Below the pieces are notes generated by a model. It was not told the origin of the DNA. It did no database searches and saw only the letters and a program-made list of their open reading frames with translations. Of a stretch of DNA of 64,000 nucleotides, positions 17,270-26,413 are shown one piece after another. Position 1 is the stretch's first letter; each line of letters begins with the position of its first letter. The DNA is taken from assembly GCA_035444285.1 (NCBI GenBank), contig DAOMOK010000007.1, forward strand, positions 186,001-250,000, read 5' to 3'. The translations under genes and the position numbers were made by a program. This DNA comes from CAADGU01 sp035444285. Lineage in GTDB: Bacteria; Chloroflexota; Anaerolineae; Promineifilales; Promineifilaceae.

Positions 17270-17540
17270 GAGTTACCTGTTTAGATGCATCTTGTGGGGC
17301 AGAGCCAACGGAATTTACCGAAAGCAATGGCATTCCCAAGTCACGCACTTTCTTAAGTAATCCATGTAGAGCAGCTTGATCACATACTGGGCCAGTCAGG
17401 AGCGTATCGCCATCTTCTTCCAGGCTGATGGTTAGCCCCTCAAACCAGTTCGTCCACTGGCAGCCCAGATGGCCTTTGATTCTGATCTGATAGACCATGC
17501 ACTGCTCTGCATCCCTTTTGGGTCTTCGTTTATTTGCCAT
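17262..17540 (-). CDS. Small conserved protein, function unknown
   Basis: 92 residues, no signal or TM. The core YQIRIKGHLGCQWTNWFEGL...LLTGPVCDQAALHGLLKKVRDLGMPLLSV looks like a compact alpha/beta ligand-binding or regulatory fold that I recall seeing beside oxidoreductase genes in Chloroflexota and Actinobacteria. It lies 4 bp after the MDR oxidoreductase gene and overlaps the DUF2938 gene, so the three probably form one transcript. No catalytic motif is evident. Confidence 0.72.
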   Translation of the reverse strand: MANKRRPKRDAEQCMVYQIRIKGHLGCQWTNWFEGLTISLEEDGDTLLTGPVCDQAALHGLLKKVRDLGMPLLSVNSVGSAPQDASKQVTHE

Positions 17541-17544
17541 TTTT

Positions 17545-18456
17545 CTATCCTACGGTAATGACAACGTTCCCTCGTTTATGTCCCGTGTCAACATACCGGT
17601 GCGCCTCGACCATCTGTTCCAGCGGATAGCCTCGGTCAATAACCACTTTGATCTCCCCTGCCTCGATCAGCTCTCTGATGAAAACCAGATTTTCCATGCT
17701 TTCTTTCGTGCTTAACCTGGCCATTGTTATATAGGTTCCGTTTGGCGCGAGAACTTTCGAGTATTCTGATTTCGGAAATTTTGCAACCGTATCGAAGATG
17801 ACATCATATCGCTCCGTCCTTGATGAAAAATCTTCTTTTGTGTAATCAATGACATGATCGGCGCCCAGAGATTTCACCATGTCCAAATTGGACGTGCTGC
17901 AAACGCCGGTCACTTCTGCTCCAAAATGCTTTGCAAGCTGGATCGCGTATGTACCCACACTACCAGATGCGCCGTAGATTAAGACCTTTTGTCCACGCTG
18001 GATATTTCCTTTCCGCAGCAGCCGCAGCGCTGTAGTCGCACCGATGGGAACAGCGGCAGCTTCCTCAAAAGTCATATTTGCCGGTTTGACGGCCACCATA
18101 CCCTGTTCAGGAAAACACTTATATTCGGCATAGGCGCCAAAATTCTCCGTGAGGGTGGATGCGAATACCTGATCGCCCACCTTGAACCGGGTTACGTCCT
18201 TGCCGGCAGCTTCCACTTCCCCGGCGAGTTCCATTCCGAAGATCGGCTGTTTTGGTTTTGTGATCCCCAATGTGATTCGAGCGGGAATCCAGAACAGGGG
18301 AGGAACGGTAAAGCTTCGCATTCGAAAGTCCCCGGCTGTGACGGTCGTTGCATGCACTTTAATCAGTATTTCATTTGCTTTAGGCGTCGGTTTTTCGACC
18401 TCTTTGAGTTGAAGAACTTCAGGTCCGCCGTATTGAGTTGCCACAATTGCTTTCAT
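17545..18456 (-). CDS. NADPH:quinone-oxidoreductase-like MDR protein
   Basis: 303-residue medium-chain dehydrogenase/reductase. N-terminal GroES-like part (MKAIVATQYGGPEVLQLKEV), nucleotide-binding GASGSVG at residues 162-168, and DHVIDYTKEDF. The structural and catalytic zinc ligands of alcohol dehydrogenases are missing, so it belongs to the quinone oxidoreductase/enoyl reductase branch. The ATG at 18456 follows AAAGGA by 7 nt; an extension to 18582 would add 42 residues overlapping the neighbouring gene and is rejected. First gene of a three-gene run with the small protein and DUF2938. Substrate unknown. Confidence 0.9.
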   Translation of the reverse strand: MKAIVATQYGGPEVLQLKEVEKPTPKANEILIKVHATTVTAGDFRMRSFTVPPLFWIPARITLGITKPKQPIFGMELAGEVEAAGKDVTRFKVGDQVFASTLTENFGAYAEYKCFPEQGMVAVKPANMTFEEAAAVPIGATTALRLLRKGNIQRGQKVLIYGASGSVGTYAIQLAKHFGAEVTGVCSTSNLDMVKSLGADHVIDYTKEDFSSRTERYDVIFDTVAKFPKSEYSKVLAPNGTYITMARLSTKESMENLVFIRELIEAGEIKVVIDRGYPLEQMVEAHRYVDTGHKRGNVVITVG

Positions 18457-18499
18457 TTTAGAATCCTTTCTTTTTATAAATAATGAGGCGTGAATAACA

Positions 18500-19207
18500 T
18501 CACTGTAAATCGGAAACAACAAAAGATGTGGTGTGGGCCTGATTGGCTGGTCGCTTGCGGATGACCCATTCAGCCACAGCAAGATTGATCATCCAGGCTG
18601 CACCCATCAACAACGCATTTTCAAACTCATTGGGTGTACCCAAGATCAATGCCCCCATCATCCCGGTCAGAACCTGCGTGCCTGCACCAAGCCCAATGGC
18701 ATAGGCGCGTGTCATCCAGGCGCGGTGCTGAGTGATATTGCGCCGTCGGATGGCAGCGTAGCCGAGGATGATCGAGAGAACCATGCCCGTTCCGAACACG
18801 AGCCGAAAGGCGAAGAGGAGGTCGCTTGCACCTTCCGGGCGGGGATAGAATATGGTCATCCACAGCCCTGAAAGTCCAACCAGAAGTCCAAATGGAACCA
18901 GGAGCCGCCCAACCCAGCGGTGCCAGCGAGTCCCCCGCTTCCAGAGGCGGCTCACGAATTGGAACGCACCCAGCAGGGCGTAGACCAAGGCGGTAATAAT
19001 ATGAATGACAACGGGCGCGGGTGATGCAAAGAAGCGTGCGTTGGCTGGCGTTATTTCTGCACCACTCGCCAGTTCATTGAGGCGGACGATACCGAAAATG
19101 AGAGGAATGATGCTGAGCAGGATCAGACCAGCGGGCGCCCACCACGCAGTTCGAGCTTTTTTTGCTGGTACTTTGATTTGATCTTTATCATGAGTAATCG
19201 CTTTCAT
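18500..19207 (-). CDS. DUF2306-type integral membrane protein
   Basis: 235 residues with about six TM segments. Features of the DUF2306 family: HIITALVYALLGAFQFV followed by KRGTRWHRWVGRLLVPFGLLVGLSG, and the ITQHRAWMTRAYAIGLGAGTQV histidine/arginine motif. The paired His residues resemble heme-b ligands of cytochrome b561-like proteins; that role is inference. Strong ribosome-binding site (AAGGAG, 6 nt before the ATG). Neighbours on both sides are also minus-strand membrane or redox genes in the motif-free block. Confidence 0.82.
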   Translation of the reverse strand: MKAITHDKDQIKVPAKKARTAWWAPAGLILLSIIPLIFGIVRLNELASGAEITPANARFFASPAPVVIHIITALVYALLGAFQFVSRLWKRGTRWHRWVGRLLVPFGLLVGLSGLWMTIFYPRPEGASDLLFAFRLVFGTGMVLSIILGYAAIRRRNITQHRAWMTRAYAIGLGAGTQVLTGMMGALILGTPNEFENALLMGAAWMINLAVAEWVIRKRPANQAHTTSFVVSDLQ

Positions 19208-19283
19208 CTTTAACTCCTTGTAAAAATATTCTCAGTTCGAGTAGACAAGTGGTCGTACAACCACTTGTCTACTTCATACCATT

Positions 19284-20012
19284 TCAGGCGACCTTACTCG
19301 GTTCCGGCGAAGCGGTTCTCTGGTCAGGCACGGCTTGCAATGATTTCACTCGCCGTTCAGAAAAGAGTGTGTATCCCAATAATGCGACAGCAATCCCTAC
19401 CGGTATCCCAGCAAACCGCTGGATTGCGTGAGGAAGCAGCGCAGCCGCGGGGGTAACCATAGCCGCGACAGCAAGCAGACCAGCCGCCCAGCGCGGCAGG
19501 ATGGCAGCGCGGAAGGTGGCGATTCCAAACAGCAATCCGCCGAGCATATACAGGAGCCCTGCCAGTCCATACACAGCGGGGAGCGCGCCAATGTTCATTT
19601 CACCGGGAAATCCATTCACAATCCCCAGGAAGCTCTCTACAAACTGCGGCGACGGGACCACCAACACGGGCAGGATAAAAGTTTCGGCGAAGATGAAGGC
19701 TGCCTGGAGCACCCAGGTGACGCTTAACATGAGAAAGCCAGCCAAACCAAGCCAACCAGTCTCCTCCACCTGGCGTGCATAAAGCCCTGCGAAACCGAGC
19801 AGGAAAAGCAGGCACATCAACAACTTCACGGGCATGATTGTTGCCCATGCCGTGGTGGTGACTGAGGGAAGAAAGTCAGGCGGATGGATGGGCTGAATGC
19901 CTGCAAAAATGATCCCTGCTGCCATGGCAGATACACCTGCCAGCCGCATGAGAGCAGATGTGGTCATCTTTGTTTTGCTCTCCTTGATCGAGATCTTTCC
20001 ATTAATGTTCAT
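19284..20012 (-). CDS. Polytopic membrane protein, function unknown
   Basis: 242 residues and about six TM segments (ALMRLAGVSAMAAGIIFAG, PVKLLMCLLFLLGFAGLYA, LGLAGFLMLSVTWVLQAAF, LPAVYGLAGLLYMLGGLLFG and others), with a basic C-terminus. I do not recognise a specific family; it resembles DUF4386-like or other small membrane proteins. ATG at 20012 has AAGGAG 7 nt upstream; the reading from 20051 is longer but unsupported. Probably co-regulated with the DUF2306 gene under control of the MalT-like regulator just upstream. Confidence 0.75.
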   Translation of the reverse strand: MNINGKISIKESKTKMTTSALMRLAGVSAMAAGIIFAGIQPIHPPDFLPSVTTTAWATIMPVKLLMCLLFLLGFAGLYARQVEETGWLGLAGFLMLSVTWVLQAAFIFAETFILPVLVVPSPQFVESFLGIVNGFPGEMNIGALPAVYGLAGLLYMLGGLLFGIATFRAAILPRWAAGLLAVAAMVTPAAALLPHAIQRFAGIPVGIAVALLGYTLFSERRVKSLQAVPDQRTASPEPSKVA

Positions 20013-20110
20013 TTGTTTGTCTCCTTTTTGAACCTGCAAAATTAATGTCAAGTTTTAACACCCGGCATCGCCGCCTGTTTGGGTTCGACTGAAGACAATA
20101 TACAAATGAA

Positions 20111-20154
20111 TGTGGGGAGAGGTCTTCCCCACATGTGGGGATTTGGTGTGGGGA
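20111..20154. repeat. Iterated TGTGGGGA sites (possible regulator-binding array)
   Basis: TGTGGGGA occurs at 20111, 20134 and 20147 on the plus strand and once inverted (TCCCCACA at about 20126-20133); the first and the inverted copy form a hairpin. It is upstream of the minus-strand membrane-protein gene at 20012, so a transcription-factor site array is a reasonable guess; the MalT-like regulator next door is the obvious candidate. Confidence 0.45.
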
Positions 20155-20171
20155 TATTTGGAGAGGATGCC

Positions 20172-20201
20172 AAAACCCCGCCACAGAAATATGGCGGGGT
20201 C
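20172..20201 (-). terminator. Intrinsic terminator of the MalT-like regulator gene
   Basis: On the minus strand: ACCCCGCCA stem, short loop, TGGCGGGGT, then TTTT, about 40 nt after the regulator's stop. Stem 20175-20184/20191-20200, T-run complementary to 20172-20175. Textbook Rho-independent form. Confidence 0.75.
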
Positions 20202-20240
20202 TATGGAATACCTGTTTAGCCGTGCGCTTTCGCTTTGGGC

Positions 20241-22967
20241 TTATATCAAACCAAGTTCAATGGCCCGTTTAACAGCCCCCCGGCGGCTATTGACGTTGAG
20301 TTTGCTGTAAATGCTCTTCGTATGCGTACGAACTGTACTTAGAGCGATGACAAGTTCCTGAGCGATCTCGGGACCGGACAATTCGGTCTTGAACAAGCAC
20401 AGGATATCCAATTCACGCTGGCTGAGAGGCTCGATCAGGGACGATGAAGTTGGGGAGGCGGAAGGAGGCGTTTCCTCCCCTATTCCTTTTCGCTCCGCCT
20501 CAAACGCCGACAACAGCCTGCCCGTGTAGTCTGGCATAATCTTGTTCGCAGCAGCTTTGCGGAGTAACGTTTCCATAGCTGCGCCTTCATCTAGAAACAG
20601 GCGGACATAACCCTCTGGCTCAGCCAGTTTCAAGGCTCGTTCCAGCGCTGACAGAGCAGAGGAGATGTCCTCGTTCATTTGGTGAACAAGCGCTTGCAAG
20701 ATCAGGATTTCGATCACACTTCCATTTCTGCCGCCTGCTTCCGCTGCTTTCAAAAGACGTTCCAGGCACCCCCTTGCATCATGAGGCGAACTGTCTGAAT
20801 GGCCGCTTTGATACTGAGACAACAATATTCTTGCGAACGTGATTTGTTCGAACTCCCGCAAGTAGCTGGGTTCATCCTCGACAGAAAACTTCCGTTCACG
20901 TGCCCAACCAAGCGCCTTCTCCAACTCAACTTGCTTGATCCATACTCGCGCCATCAGCGCTCGAACAGGACGGGCATTCGGGGAGAAATCACTAAGGTAC
21001 AAAGGTTCTGCCTCGTTGAGCATATCAAGCGCACCGTCCAGATCCCCGTGAGCCTCGTGTATTCGAGCCATCGCAACACGCCAGCGATATGGGTTTTTGG
21101 GTAACCAATTGAGTTCGCCAAGTTCTTTGCTTTTTAAGAGGTGTTGTTCGGCGGTGATCAAATCGTTATGCTCGCGGTAGAGATCGCTCATGCCTACATG
21201 CATATCTGCTGCGCCGCGCAGGGCTGGCGCGCCCTGCTTTGTGGCAAGTTGTAATCCTCGCTCGTAGATATTCATAGCTTCCAGCAGACGACCTTGCATG
21301 ATCCGTATATCTGCCAGAGTCACAGAGCCGCCGATCACATCTGAGATGAAACCAACTTTCTGCAAGTGAGCCATCCCATCGGAAAACATTCCGTGCGCTT
21401 TATCGAGATCTCCGTTTGTCCAGAAGGCAAGTCCTAAGAGCGACGATGCCGCCCCGCGCAGTAAATGGTCATCCTCACGCGCCAGGTAAAGCACCTGTTG
21501 GGCATATTTCATGGTGTCCGCTATCTTGCCGTGCATCAGGGCAATTCCAGCATGGTACATCGCAACCAAACCAGGCAGGCGCTGAAAATCCTCTTCATCC
21601 ACGTAAATGGGTTGTTCATGAATCTCTTTATCCAGCCATCGTTCGGCTTGCTGTAATCGCTTCTCAACATCATCAAGTTGACCAGTTTGCAGCAGCGTGC
21701 CTGCATAGTGAACGCTGAGTACAGGTCTATACTGGATCACTTCGTCAGGCAGTGCCTTAAGCCAGCCTAGTAGTGTACTCTCCTGTCTGTTCCGCCGCGC
21801 TTCCGGCACGGCTCGTTCGATGAGATTCGCCGCTTGCTCGAAATCCCTTGCCTCCAGCGCGTGGCGGATCGCATCCGCTGTTAAGTTATTTTTCCCATAC
21901 CACTCGCTCGCGCGATGGTGCAAAGTAGGAACTAGTTCGGATTGCTCCATTGTCAGGTGCATACGAAGCACATCGGCAAAAAGATGGTGATAGCGGTACC
22001 AATCCCGTTTGTCATCCAATGGAATTAGGAATAGATTGCCCCGCTGCAAGCCTTCCAATCTTGCCCTGCCCCCCGATTGAGAAGTAACGGCATCGCAGAG
22101 CGGACCGTTCAAGCGATCAAGGATGGACGTTTGCAGCAGGAAGTTTCGAATAGCTTCAGGCTGGCACTGCAACACTTCCTCGACCAGGTAGTCCACAATA
22201 TAGCGGTGATCTCCAGCAAACGCCTGAATGAATTCGTGGACATCTTCTTGTCCCTTCATCGAAAGGGCAGCGAGTTGCAGACCGGCAATCCAACCTTCAG
22301 TTCGGGCTTCCAGCGCGGTGATGTCATCCACTGAGAGGCTTAAGCCCATTACCTGGTTGAGAAATTCGGCAGCCTCGGGGGGAGTAAAACGCAAGTCTGT
22401 GACGCGCAGCTCGGTCAATTGATTCCGGGTACGTAAACGAGCCAGGGGTAGATTTGGGTCCTCACGGGTGGTGATCACCAGGTGCATCTGCGAGGGCAAG
22501 TGCTCAAGCAGAAGGGTCAGAGCCTTGTCTATCGCTTTGGAATCAAGCATGTGGTAGTCATCAAGGACGAGGATGAAATCATCCGGGATGGTAGTGATTT
22601 CATTGAGTAGAGTTGTCAGTATCGATTCGATTGGCGGTGACTGAGAGGATTGGAGCACATTCAACACGTCTGCTCCAACATCCGGCGCAATCGCCTGCAA
22701 TGCAGTGGTGAAGTAAGTTAAAAAGCGGGTGATGTCTGCATCCCCTTCGTCTAAAGAGAGCCAGGCAAACGGTAGTTTTCTATCAGTAAGCCATTCGCTG
22801 ACTAAGGTGGTTTTACCAAAGCCGGCCGGAGCGGAGATGAGTGTTAGTTTGTGGTGCAGCCCCTTGTTGAGTTTTTCGATGAGGTGCCGGCGGGGAACGA
22901 GGGACGGCCGTAACCGTGGCGCATACAATTTAGTTTGTAACAAGACGGCAGACATGGTCTCATTCAT
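20241..22967 (-). CDS. MalT-like ATP-dependent LuxR-family regulator
   Basis: 908-residue STAND-class regulator. P-loop SAPAGFGKTT at residues 45-54 (NTPase), Walker B ILVLDDYHML, a long helical TPR-like middle region, and a C-terminal LuxR helix-turn-helix (PLSQRELDILCLFKTELSGPEIAQELVIALSTVRTHTKSIYSKL). Length matches MalT (about 900). On the minus strand TATAAT lies only 6 nt before the ATG at 22967, which suggests a leaderless transcript; there is no Shine-Dalgarno. Nearly free of ACGGCCGT (one copy near its 5' end at 22904) and at the right edge of the motif-free block. Probably controls the adjacent oxidoreductase/membrane genes; inducer unknown. Confidence 0.92.
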   Translation of the reverse strand: MNETMSAVLLQTKLYAPRLRPSLVPRRHLIEKLNKGLHHKLTLISAPAGFGKTTLVSEWLTDRKLPFAWLSLDEGDADITRFLTYFTTALQAIAPDVGADVLNVLQSSQSPPIESILTTLLNEITTIPDDFILVLDDYHMLDSKAIDKALTLLLEHLPSQMHLVITTREDPNLPLARLRTRNQLTELRVTDLRFTPPEAAEFLNQVMGLSLSVDDITALEARTEGWIAGLQLAALSMKGQEDVHEFIQAFAGDHRYIVDYLVEEVLQCQPEAIRNFLLQTSILDRLNGPLCDAVTSQSGGRARLEGLQRGNLFLIPLDDKRDWYRYHHLFADVLRMHLTMEQSELVPTLHHRASEWYGKNNLTADAIRHALEARDFEQAANLIERAVPEARRNRQESTLLGWLKALPDEVIQYRPVLSVHYAGTLLQTGQLDDVEKRLQQAERWLDKEIHEQPIYVDEEDFQRLPGLVAMYHAGIALMHGKIADTMKYAQQVLYLAREDDHLLRGAASSLLGLAFWTNGDLDKAHGMFSDGMAHLQKVGFISDVIGGSVTLADIRIMQGRLLEAMNIYERGLQLATKQGAPALRGAADMHVGMSDLYREHNDLITAEQHLLKSKELGELNWLPKNPYRWRVAMARIHEAHGDLDGALDMLNEAEPLYLSDFSPNARPVRALMARVWIKQVELEKALGWARERKFSVEDEPSYLREFEQITFARILLSQYQSGHSDSSPHDARGCLERLLKAAEAGGRNGSVIEILILQALVHQMNEDISSALSALERALKLAEPEGYVRLFLDEGAAMETLLRKAAANKIMPDYTGRLLSAFEAERKGIGEETPPSASPTSSSLIEPLSQRELDILCLFKTELSGPEIAQELVIALSTVRTHTKSIYSKLNVNSRRGAVKRAIELGLI

Positions 22968-22973
22968 GGGGCC

Positions 22974-22979
22974 ATTATA
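22974..22979 (-). promoter_or_regulatory. TATAAT -10 box directly before the MalT-like start
   Basis: TATAAT on the minus strand ends 6 nt before the ATG, placing the transcription start at or next to the initiation codon (leaderless mRNA). I see no good -35 at 17 nt. The remaining 100 bp up to 23087 show no other feature. Confidence 0.5.
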
Positions 22980-23087
22980 GTTGAAAGGAACGTGGTGGCG
23001 AGAAACAGATAAGGAGCCGTCGTATCTAAACTCTCGAAATCCCTATCTAAGGTGGCCCGGATTGTCAAGACAGATTTTGGAGCAACT

Positions 23088-26000
23088 TTAAGGTAGGGTA
23101 AGTTCCACATAATCGGCCATACCCGTTTGTAGGCGTTGGCCGGTTTGCGGGTCATAGAGGCCAACGCGCAAGGACAGGGGGCCGGATGATAGTTCGGCAG
23201 GCAGGGTGAGGGTGTGGGCATCGGTGATGTATTCGCCGGGCAGCCAGCCGGTGGTGGGGCGCGTCCAGTTGGCCGGTTCGCCGTCTGATTGGGCGATGAT
23301 TTGCCCGCTTTCGTCTACCAGATGAACAAAGACGCGGTAGCTGGTGGGGAAGACGGCGTCGGCGCGCCAATAAAGAGAGATTGAAGATTGGGGACTCTGT
23401 CCTGAACTTGCTGAAGGAATGGAGATTGCGTAACCAATGAGGGTGGCGAGTGGGGAGCCGCCAGGCTGGTGGAAGGGAGCGTTCACGGCCGTGTCCATTG
23501 CCGGCGGCGTCATCACCCGTTCCGGGGCGTGGATGGTCAATTCGCCCAGAGCAGTATCACTTTCAATGCGCCATTGGTAACGGCCGTCCGCCAGATCAAC
23601 CGGCAGACGCAGCAGGTGTTGGCTGCGGAGACGACTGTGGTTGGGTAACGTTTGAGCGGGTACGGCCGTGGCCACAAACGGCAGTTCCCACGCGCGCACT
23701 TCATTTCCAGCCTCATCTTGCAAAGTCAGGCGAAAGTGGTCGGTGGGGGCCGCATTGCGTTCCCAAAAGAGCGTCAGCAGAAACGGGTCGCCGGGTGCGG
23801 CTTCATCCCGATCCTGGTTGTAACCGAGCAGCGTCCAGCCCATGCTGCCGATGGCGGCGGCGCGTGGGAATTGGGGCGAGAAGGTCGGTTTGTCGTCAGT
23901 GGTGGTGACTTCAATCTGCCCCAAGACGGCCGTTGGCCCCACCGCCTGCCCGGCTGCGTCTTCCAATGTCACCGGCTGCAAGGTATCCCGGTCAAAAAGG
24001 GTCAGCACCAGCTCATACACACCCGGCGGCGTGCCGGGCAACACCTGCACTTCGCGGCTGTCCCAGGCCCATTGGCCCGGCTGCCAGAAGAGGGTGGGCG
24101 GCGCGTCTTCATACAGGCGCGGGCGGAAGGTCTCTTTTTCGCTCCATAGCAGGCCGTCCGGTCCGGCAAGCCAGAGGTTGGTCTGGTATGGGGCGCGGGG
24201 GTAGTCTACGGCCGTCCAGGCCATATCCACATCAAACGTGCCACCGCTCTCTACCGTGTTGGCCGACAGATTGAAGCCATCCAGCCGTAGTTCGCCGCCT
24301 TGCAGTACGGCCGTTGCCGCCACCGGCGGCGGCGCGGGGCGGCGCAGGGGGTTTTCGGTGCGGCTGATGAGCAGCGTCAGCGCCAGTGTGAGCAGGGCCA
24401 GGGTTATCAGTAATCGGTAATCGGTAATCGGTAAACAGTCGGGCCGCGTTGGCAGTGACCGATTACCGAACACCGATAAGCGATTACCAAAAATCGCCAA
24501 CAGAATAGTTGACATAAAAGCGAGAATACTGACGGCCGTTAACGCCGCGCGCAGCGGTGTGCTTCCCCAGCGCACTTCGATGGTGTGACTGCCGGCGGGC
24601 ACGGGAAAAGTGATCAGGCCATCGGGGCGGCTGGGGGTGATGGGTACGGCCGTGCCATCCACCAATGCCTGCCAGCCGGGGAAAGCGAAGGAGAGGTAGG
24701 TAGCGGTAAGCGGCTGCGGGCTGGTCAGTTGGGCGGTGATTCCGCGTGGTTGCGATACGATTTCGTCTACCGCTGCCCCTTCTGGCAATGACGTTATGTC
24801 AAATCTTTGTGGGGGCTGCCCGGCCTGGTAAGCTGCCTCAAGCGGTGAACCGGTGGGTCGCTGGAGAACGGAACGGGGGAAATAACTGCCTTCCGGGTCT
24901 ACACCCACCAACCCGGTTTCATGTTCATATTGGTGAACGGTGAGAATGGTGGGGAACGGCTCTTCACGGCATTCGTTGGGGTACAGGTTGGGAATGGCTT
25001 CCAGGATGAGGAGGGGGATGGCGAGGAGGAAGAGGATGCGTAATCGGTAATCGGTAATCGGTAATTGGTAATCGGTTTTTATGCAGGTGAAGGGGACGCC
25101 GGCGAGGAGGGCGATGGGCAGGGCGGCGCGGCCAATGAAGCGCCAGGGGAATTGGGTGAAGTCAATGAGCGGCAGGTTTTCCCAAAGAAAACGGGAGGTG
25201 GAGAGGGACATAAAAAGGTATACGGCCGTTGCCAATACCATCAATACAATATGCCATTGCTGCTCTTTGAGGGGAGGTTGGAGAGTGGAGATTGGAGATT
25301 GAGTTAATCTCCCCTCTCTAATCTCTAATCTCTTCAGCCAAAACCAACTCAACGCGCCCCATATTGCCAACGCCGTCGTCACCCACCCCAGGCGGAACAG
25401 CAGCGGCGGGTTGAGCAGGGTGGGGTCTTCAGGGGCGATAGGGGCAAAAATTTCGGCCAGGGTAGCAAAATTGTAGTGGAAATCATTGTTGCGGGTGCTG
25501 GTGGACTGTTGCAAGGTGACGGCGTCCATTTCCAAAACGGCGCCAACGGCGTAGAAACTGGTCATACCCAGCCCCAGGCCAAAGAGCAACGCCAGTCGCA
25601 GCACGGCCGTGCGCCAGGCCATTTTGTGCAAAAATGCCAGTGCCAGTAGATAGACCAACAAGGTGGGTGTGAAGATGAGCAGAGAGATGTTGTGGCTGAG
25701 GGAGAGGAAGGCCAGGCTGAAGACGGCCGTGACAAACCACCGCCGCCCACCTGTCAGCAGCCAGCGACGGCTGAGCCACAGCAGCAGCGGCAGCAGCGGC
25801 AGCGCCAACGACTCCGGCGCATTGCCGCGCACCAATGCATCCACCAGCACATAGGGTGCGCTCATATACGCCACGGCGCTGACGATGCCGGCTCGCGCGC
25901 CAAAGATGTCCCGCGCCCAGAGAAACATAAACCAACCGCCTGCCAGAATGCAAAGGGCGTAAAAGAGATTCTCGGCGGCGGGCAGAGGCAAACCGAGCAG

Positions 26001-26288
26001 GTGCGGCAACAGCACGGCGTAGAGCGGCGCCGGTTCGCGGTAGACAAAAAAGGGGTAGCCGTAACCAAAAGCCAGGTCGGGCAACCAACGGGTGAAGTAC
26101 AGCCCATTTTCCCAGGCGTAGCGTAGGGCGGCGACGCGGTGGTAATGCAGATGTCCATCATGGGTGCAGGCCACGGCCGTGCCCAGCACGGCCGTCCACT
26201 TCAACAGCGGCGTGATCAGCGGCAGCCCCAAAAGGGTAACGACCAGTAGTTGCCAGAATGTGGCTGGCAGTTTGCGCCAGATAGACAT
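23088..26288 (-). CDS. Large PTPS-related membrane protein (GT-C-like)
   Basis: 1066 residues. An N-terminal half of about 10 to 13 TM segments carries the pattern THDGHLHYHRVAALRYAWENGLYFTRWLPDLAFGYGYPFFVYR seen in the 6-pyruvoyl-tetrahydropterin-synthase-related membrane family (PF10131), which has a GT-C glycosyltransferase-like layout with acidic and His residues in the first loop. The C-terminal ~450 residues are soluble, beta-rich, probably extracytoplasmic. Function is unknown; lipid-linked sugar transfer is possible. Four dispersed repeat elements are read in frame (about 23376-23420, 24405-24490, 25035-25080, 25278-25334), giving runs such as PITDYRLLI. Start ATG at 26288 has no clear Shine-Dalgarno. 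Confidence 0.8.
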   Translation of the reverse strand: MSIWRKLPATFWQLLVVTLLGLPLITPLLKWTAVLGTAVACTHDGHLHYHRVAALRYAWENGLYFTRWLPDLAFGYGYPFFVYREPAPLYAVLLPHLLGLPLPAAENLFYALCILAGGWFMFLWARDIFGARAGIVSAVAYMSAPYVLVDALVRGNAPESLALPLLPLLLWLSRRWLLTGGRRWFVTAVFSLAFLSLSHNISLLIFTPTLLVYLLALAFLHKMAWRTAVLRLALLFGLGLGMTSFYAVGAVLEMDAVTLQQSTSTRNNDFHYNFATLAEIFAPIAPEDPTLLNPPLLFRLGWVTTALAIWGALSWFWLKRLEIREGRLTQSPISTLQPPLKEQQWHIVLMVLATAVYLFMSLSTSRFLWENLPLIDFTQFPWRFIGRAALPIALLAGVPFTCIKTDYQLPITDYRLRILFLLAIPLLILEAIPNLYPNECREEPFPTILTVHQYEHETGLVGVDPEGSYFPRSVLQRPTGSPLEAAYQAGQPPQRFDITSLPEGAAVDEIVSQPRGITAQLTSPQPLTATYLSFAFPGWQALVDGTAVPITPSRPDGLITFPVPAGSHTIEVRWGSTPLRAALTAVSILAFMSTILLAIFGNRLSVFGNRSLPTRPDCLPITDYRLLITLALLTLALTLLISRTENPLRRPAPPPVAATAVLQGGELRLDGFNLSANTVESGGTFDVDMAWTAVDYPRAPYQTNLWLAGPDGLLWSEKETFRPRLYEDAPPTLFWQPGQWAWDSREVQVLPGTPPGVYELVLTLFDRDTLQPVTLEDAAGQAVGPTAVLGQIEVTTTDDKPTFSPQFPRAAAIGSMGWTLLGYNQDRDEAAPGDPFLLTLFWERNAAPTDHFRLTLQDEAGNEVRAWELPFVATAVPAQTLPNHSRLRSQHLLRLPVDLADGRYQWRIESDTALGELTIHAPERVMTPPAMDTAVNAPFHQPGGSPLATLIGYAISIPSASSGQSPQSSISLYWRADAVFPTSYRVFVHLVDESGQIIAQSDGEPANWTRPTTGWLPGEYITDAHTLTLPAELSSGPLSLRVGLYDPQTGQRLQTGMADYVELTLP
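24405..24490. repeat. Tandem/inverted TAATCGG element inside a coding region
   Basis: Three GTAATCG-type units (24406-24430) are followed after a GC-rich spacer by inverted units (CGATTACC, about 24465-24487). It is read through in frame in the membrane-protein gene, encoding repeats of the type PITDYRL and GNRLSVFGNR. A tandem-only copy is at 25035-25078 in the same gene. Confidence 0.8.
25278..25334. repeat. GGAGATT/AATCTCC tandem-inverted element inside a coding region
   Basis: Units GGAGATTGGAGATTGAG (about 25285-25303) and the inverted CTCTAATCTCTAATCTC (about 25315-25332) are separated by a short loop and translated in frame (LEIREGRLTQSPISTLQ). Close relatives lie outside genes at 26335-26382 and 63915-63985. 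Confidence 0.75.
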
Positions 26289-26334
26289 GGGGAGTAAGTG
26301 TAACGTGGACGGCCGTTGCTATCAAAAGGGGTGA

Positions 26335-26382
26335 GAGGGAGATTGGAGATTGAGAGATTGAGAGATCCTTCAATCTCGCCCA
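26335..26382. repeat. GGAGATTGAGAGATTGAG tandem-inverted element
   Basis: In the 125-bp divergent gap between the PTPS-related gene and the pgeF-like gene. Tandem AGATTG(A)GAG units are followed by the inverted CAATCTC. Same family as the in-gene copy at 25278-25334. Otherwise the gap shows only an ACGGCCGT at 26309. Confidence 0.7.
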
Positions 26383-26413
26383 ATTCTTCCATTCGTGCTT
26401 TAATTTTGCCGGT

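Noticed and set aside
20840..20860. tRNA T-loop-like GTTCGAACTCCCGC
   Set aside because: Lies inside the MalT-like coding region and no acceptor or anticodon stem can be formed around it. No tRNA or rRNA was found anywhere in the window.
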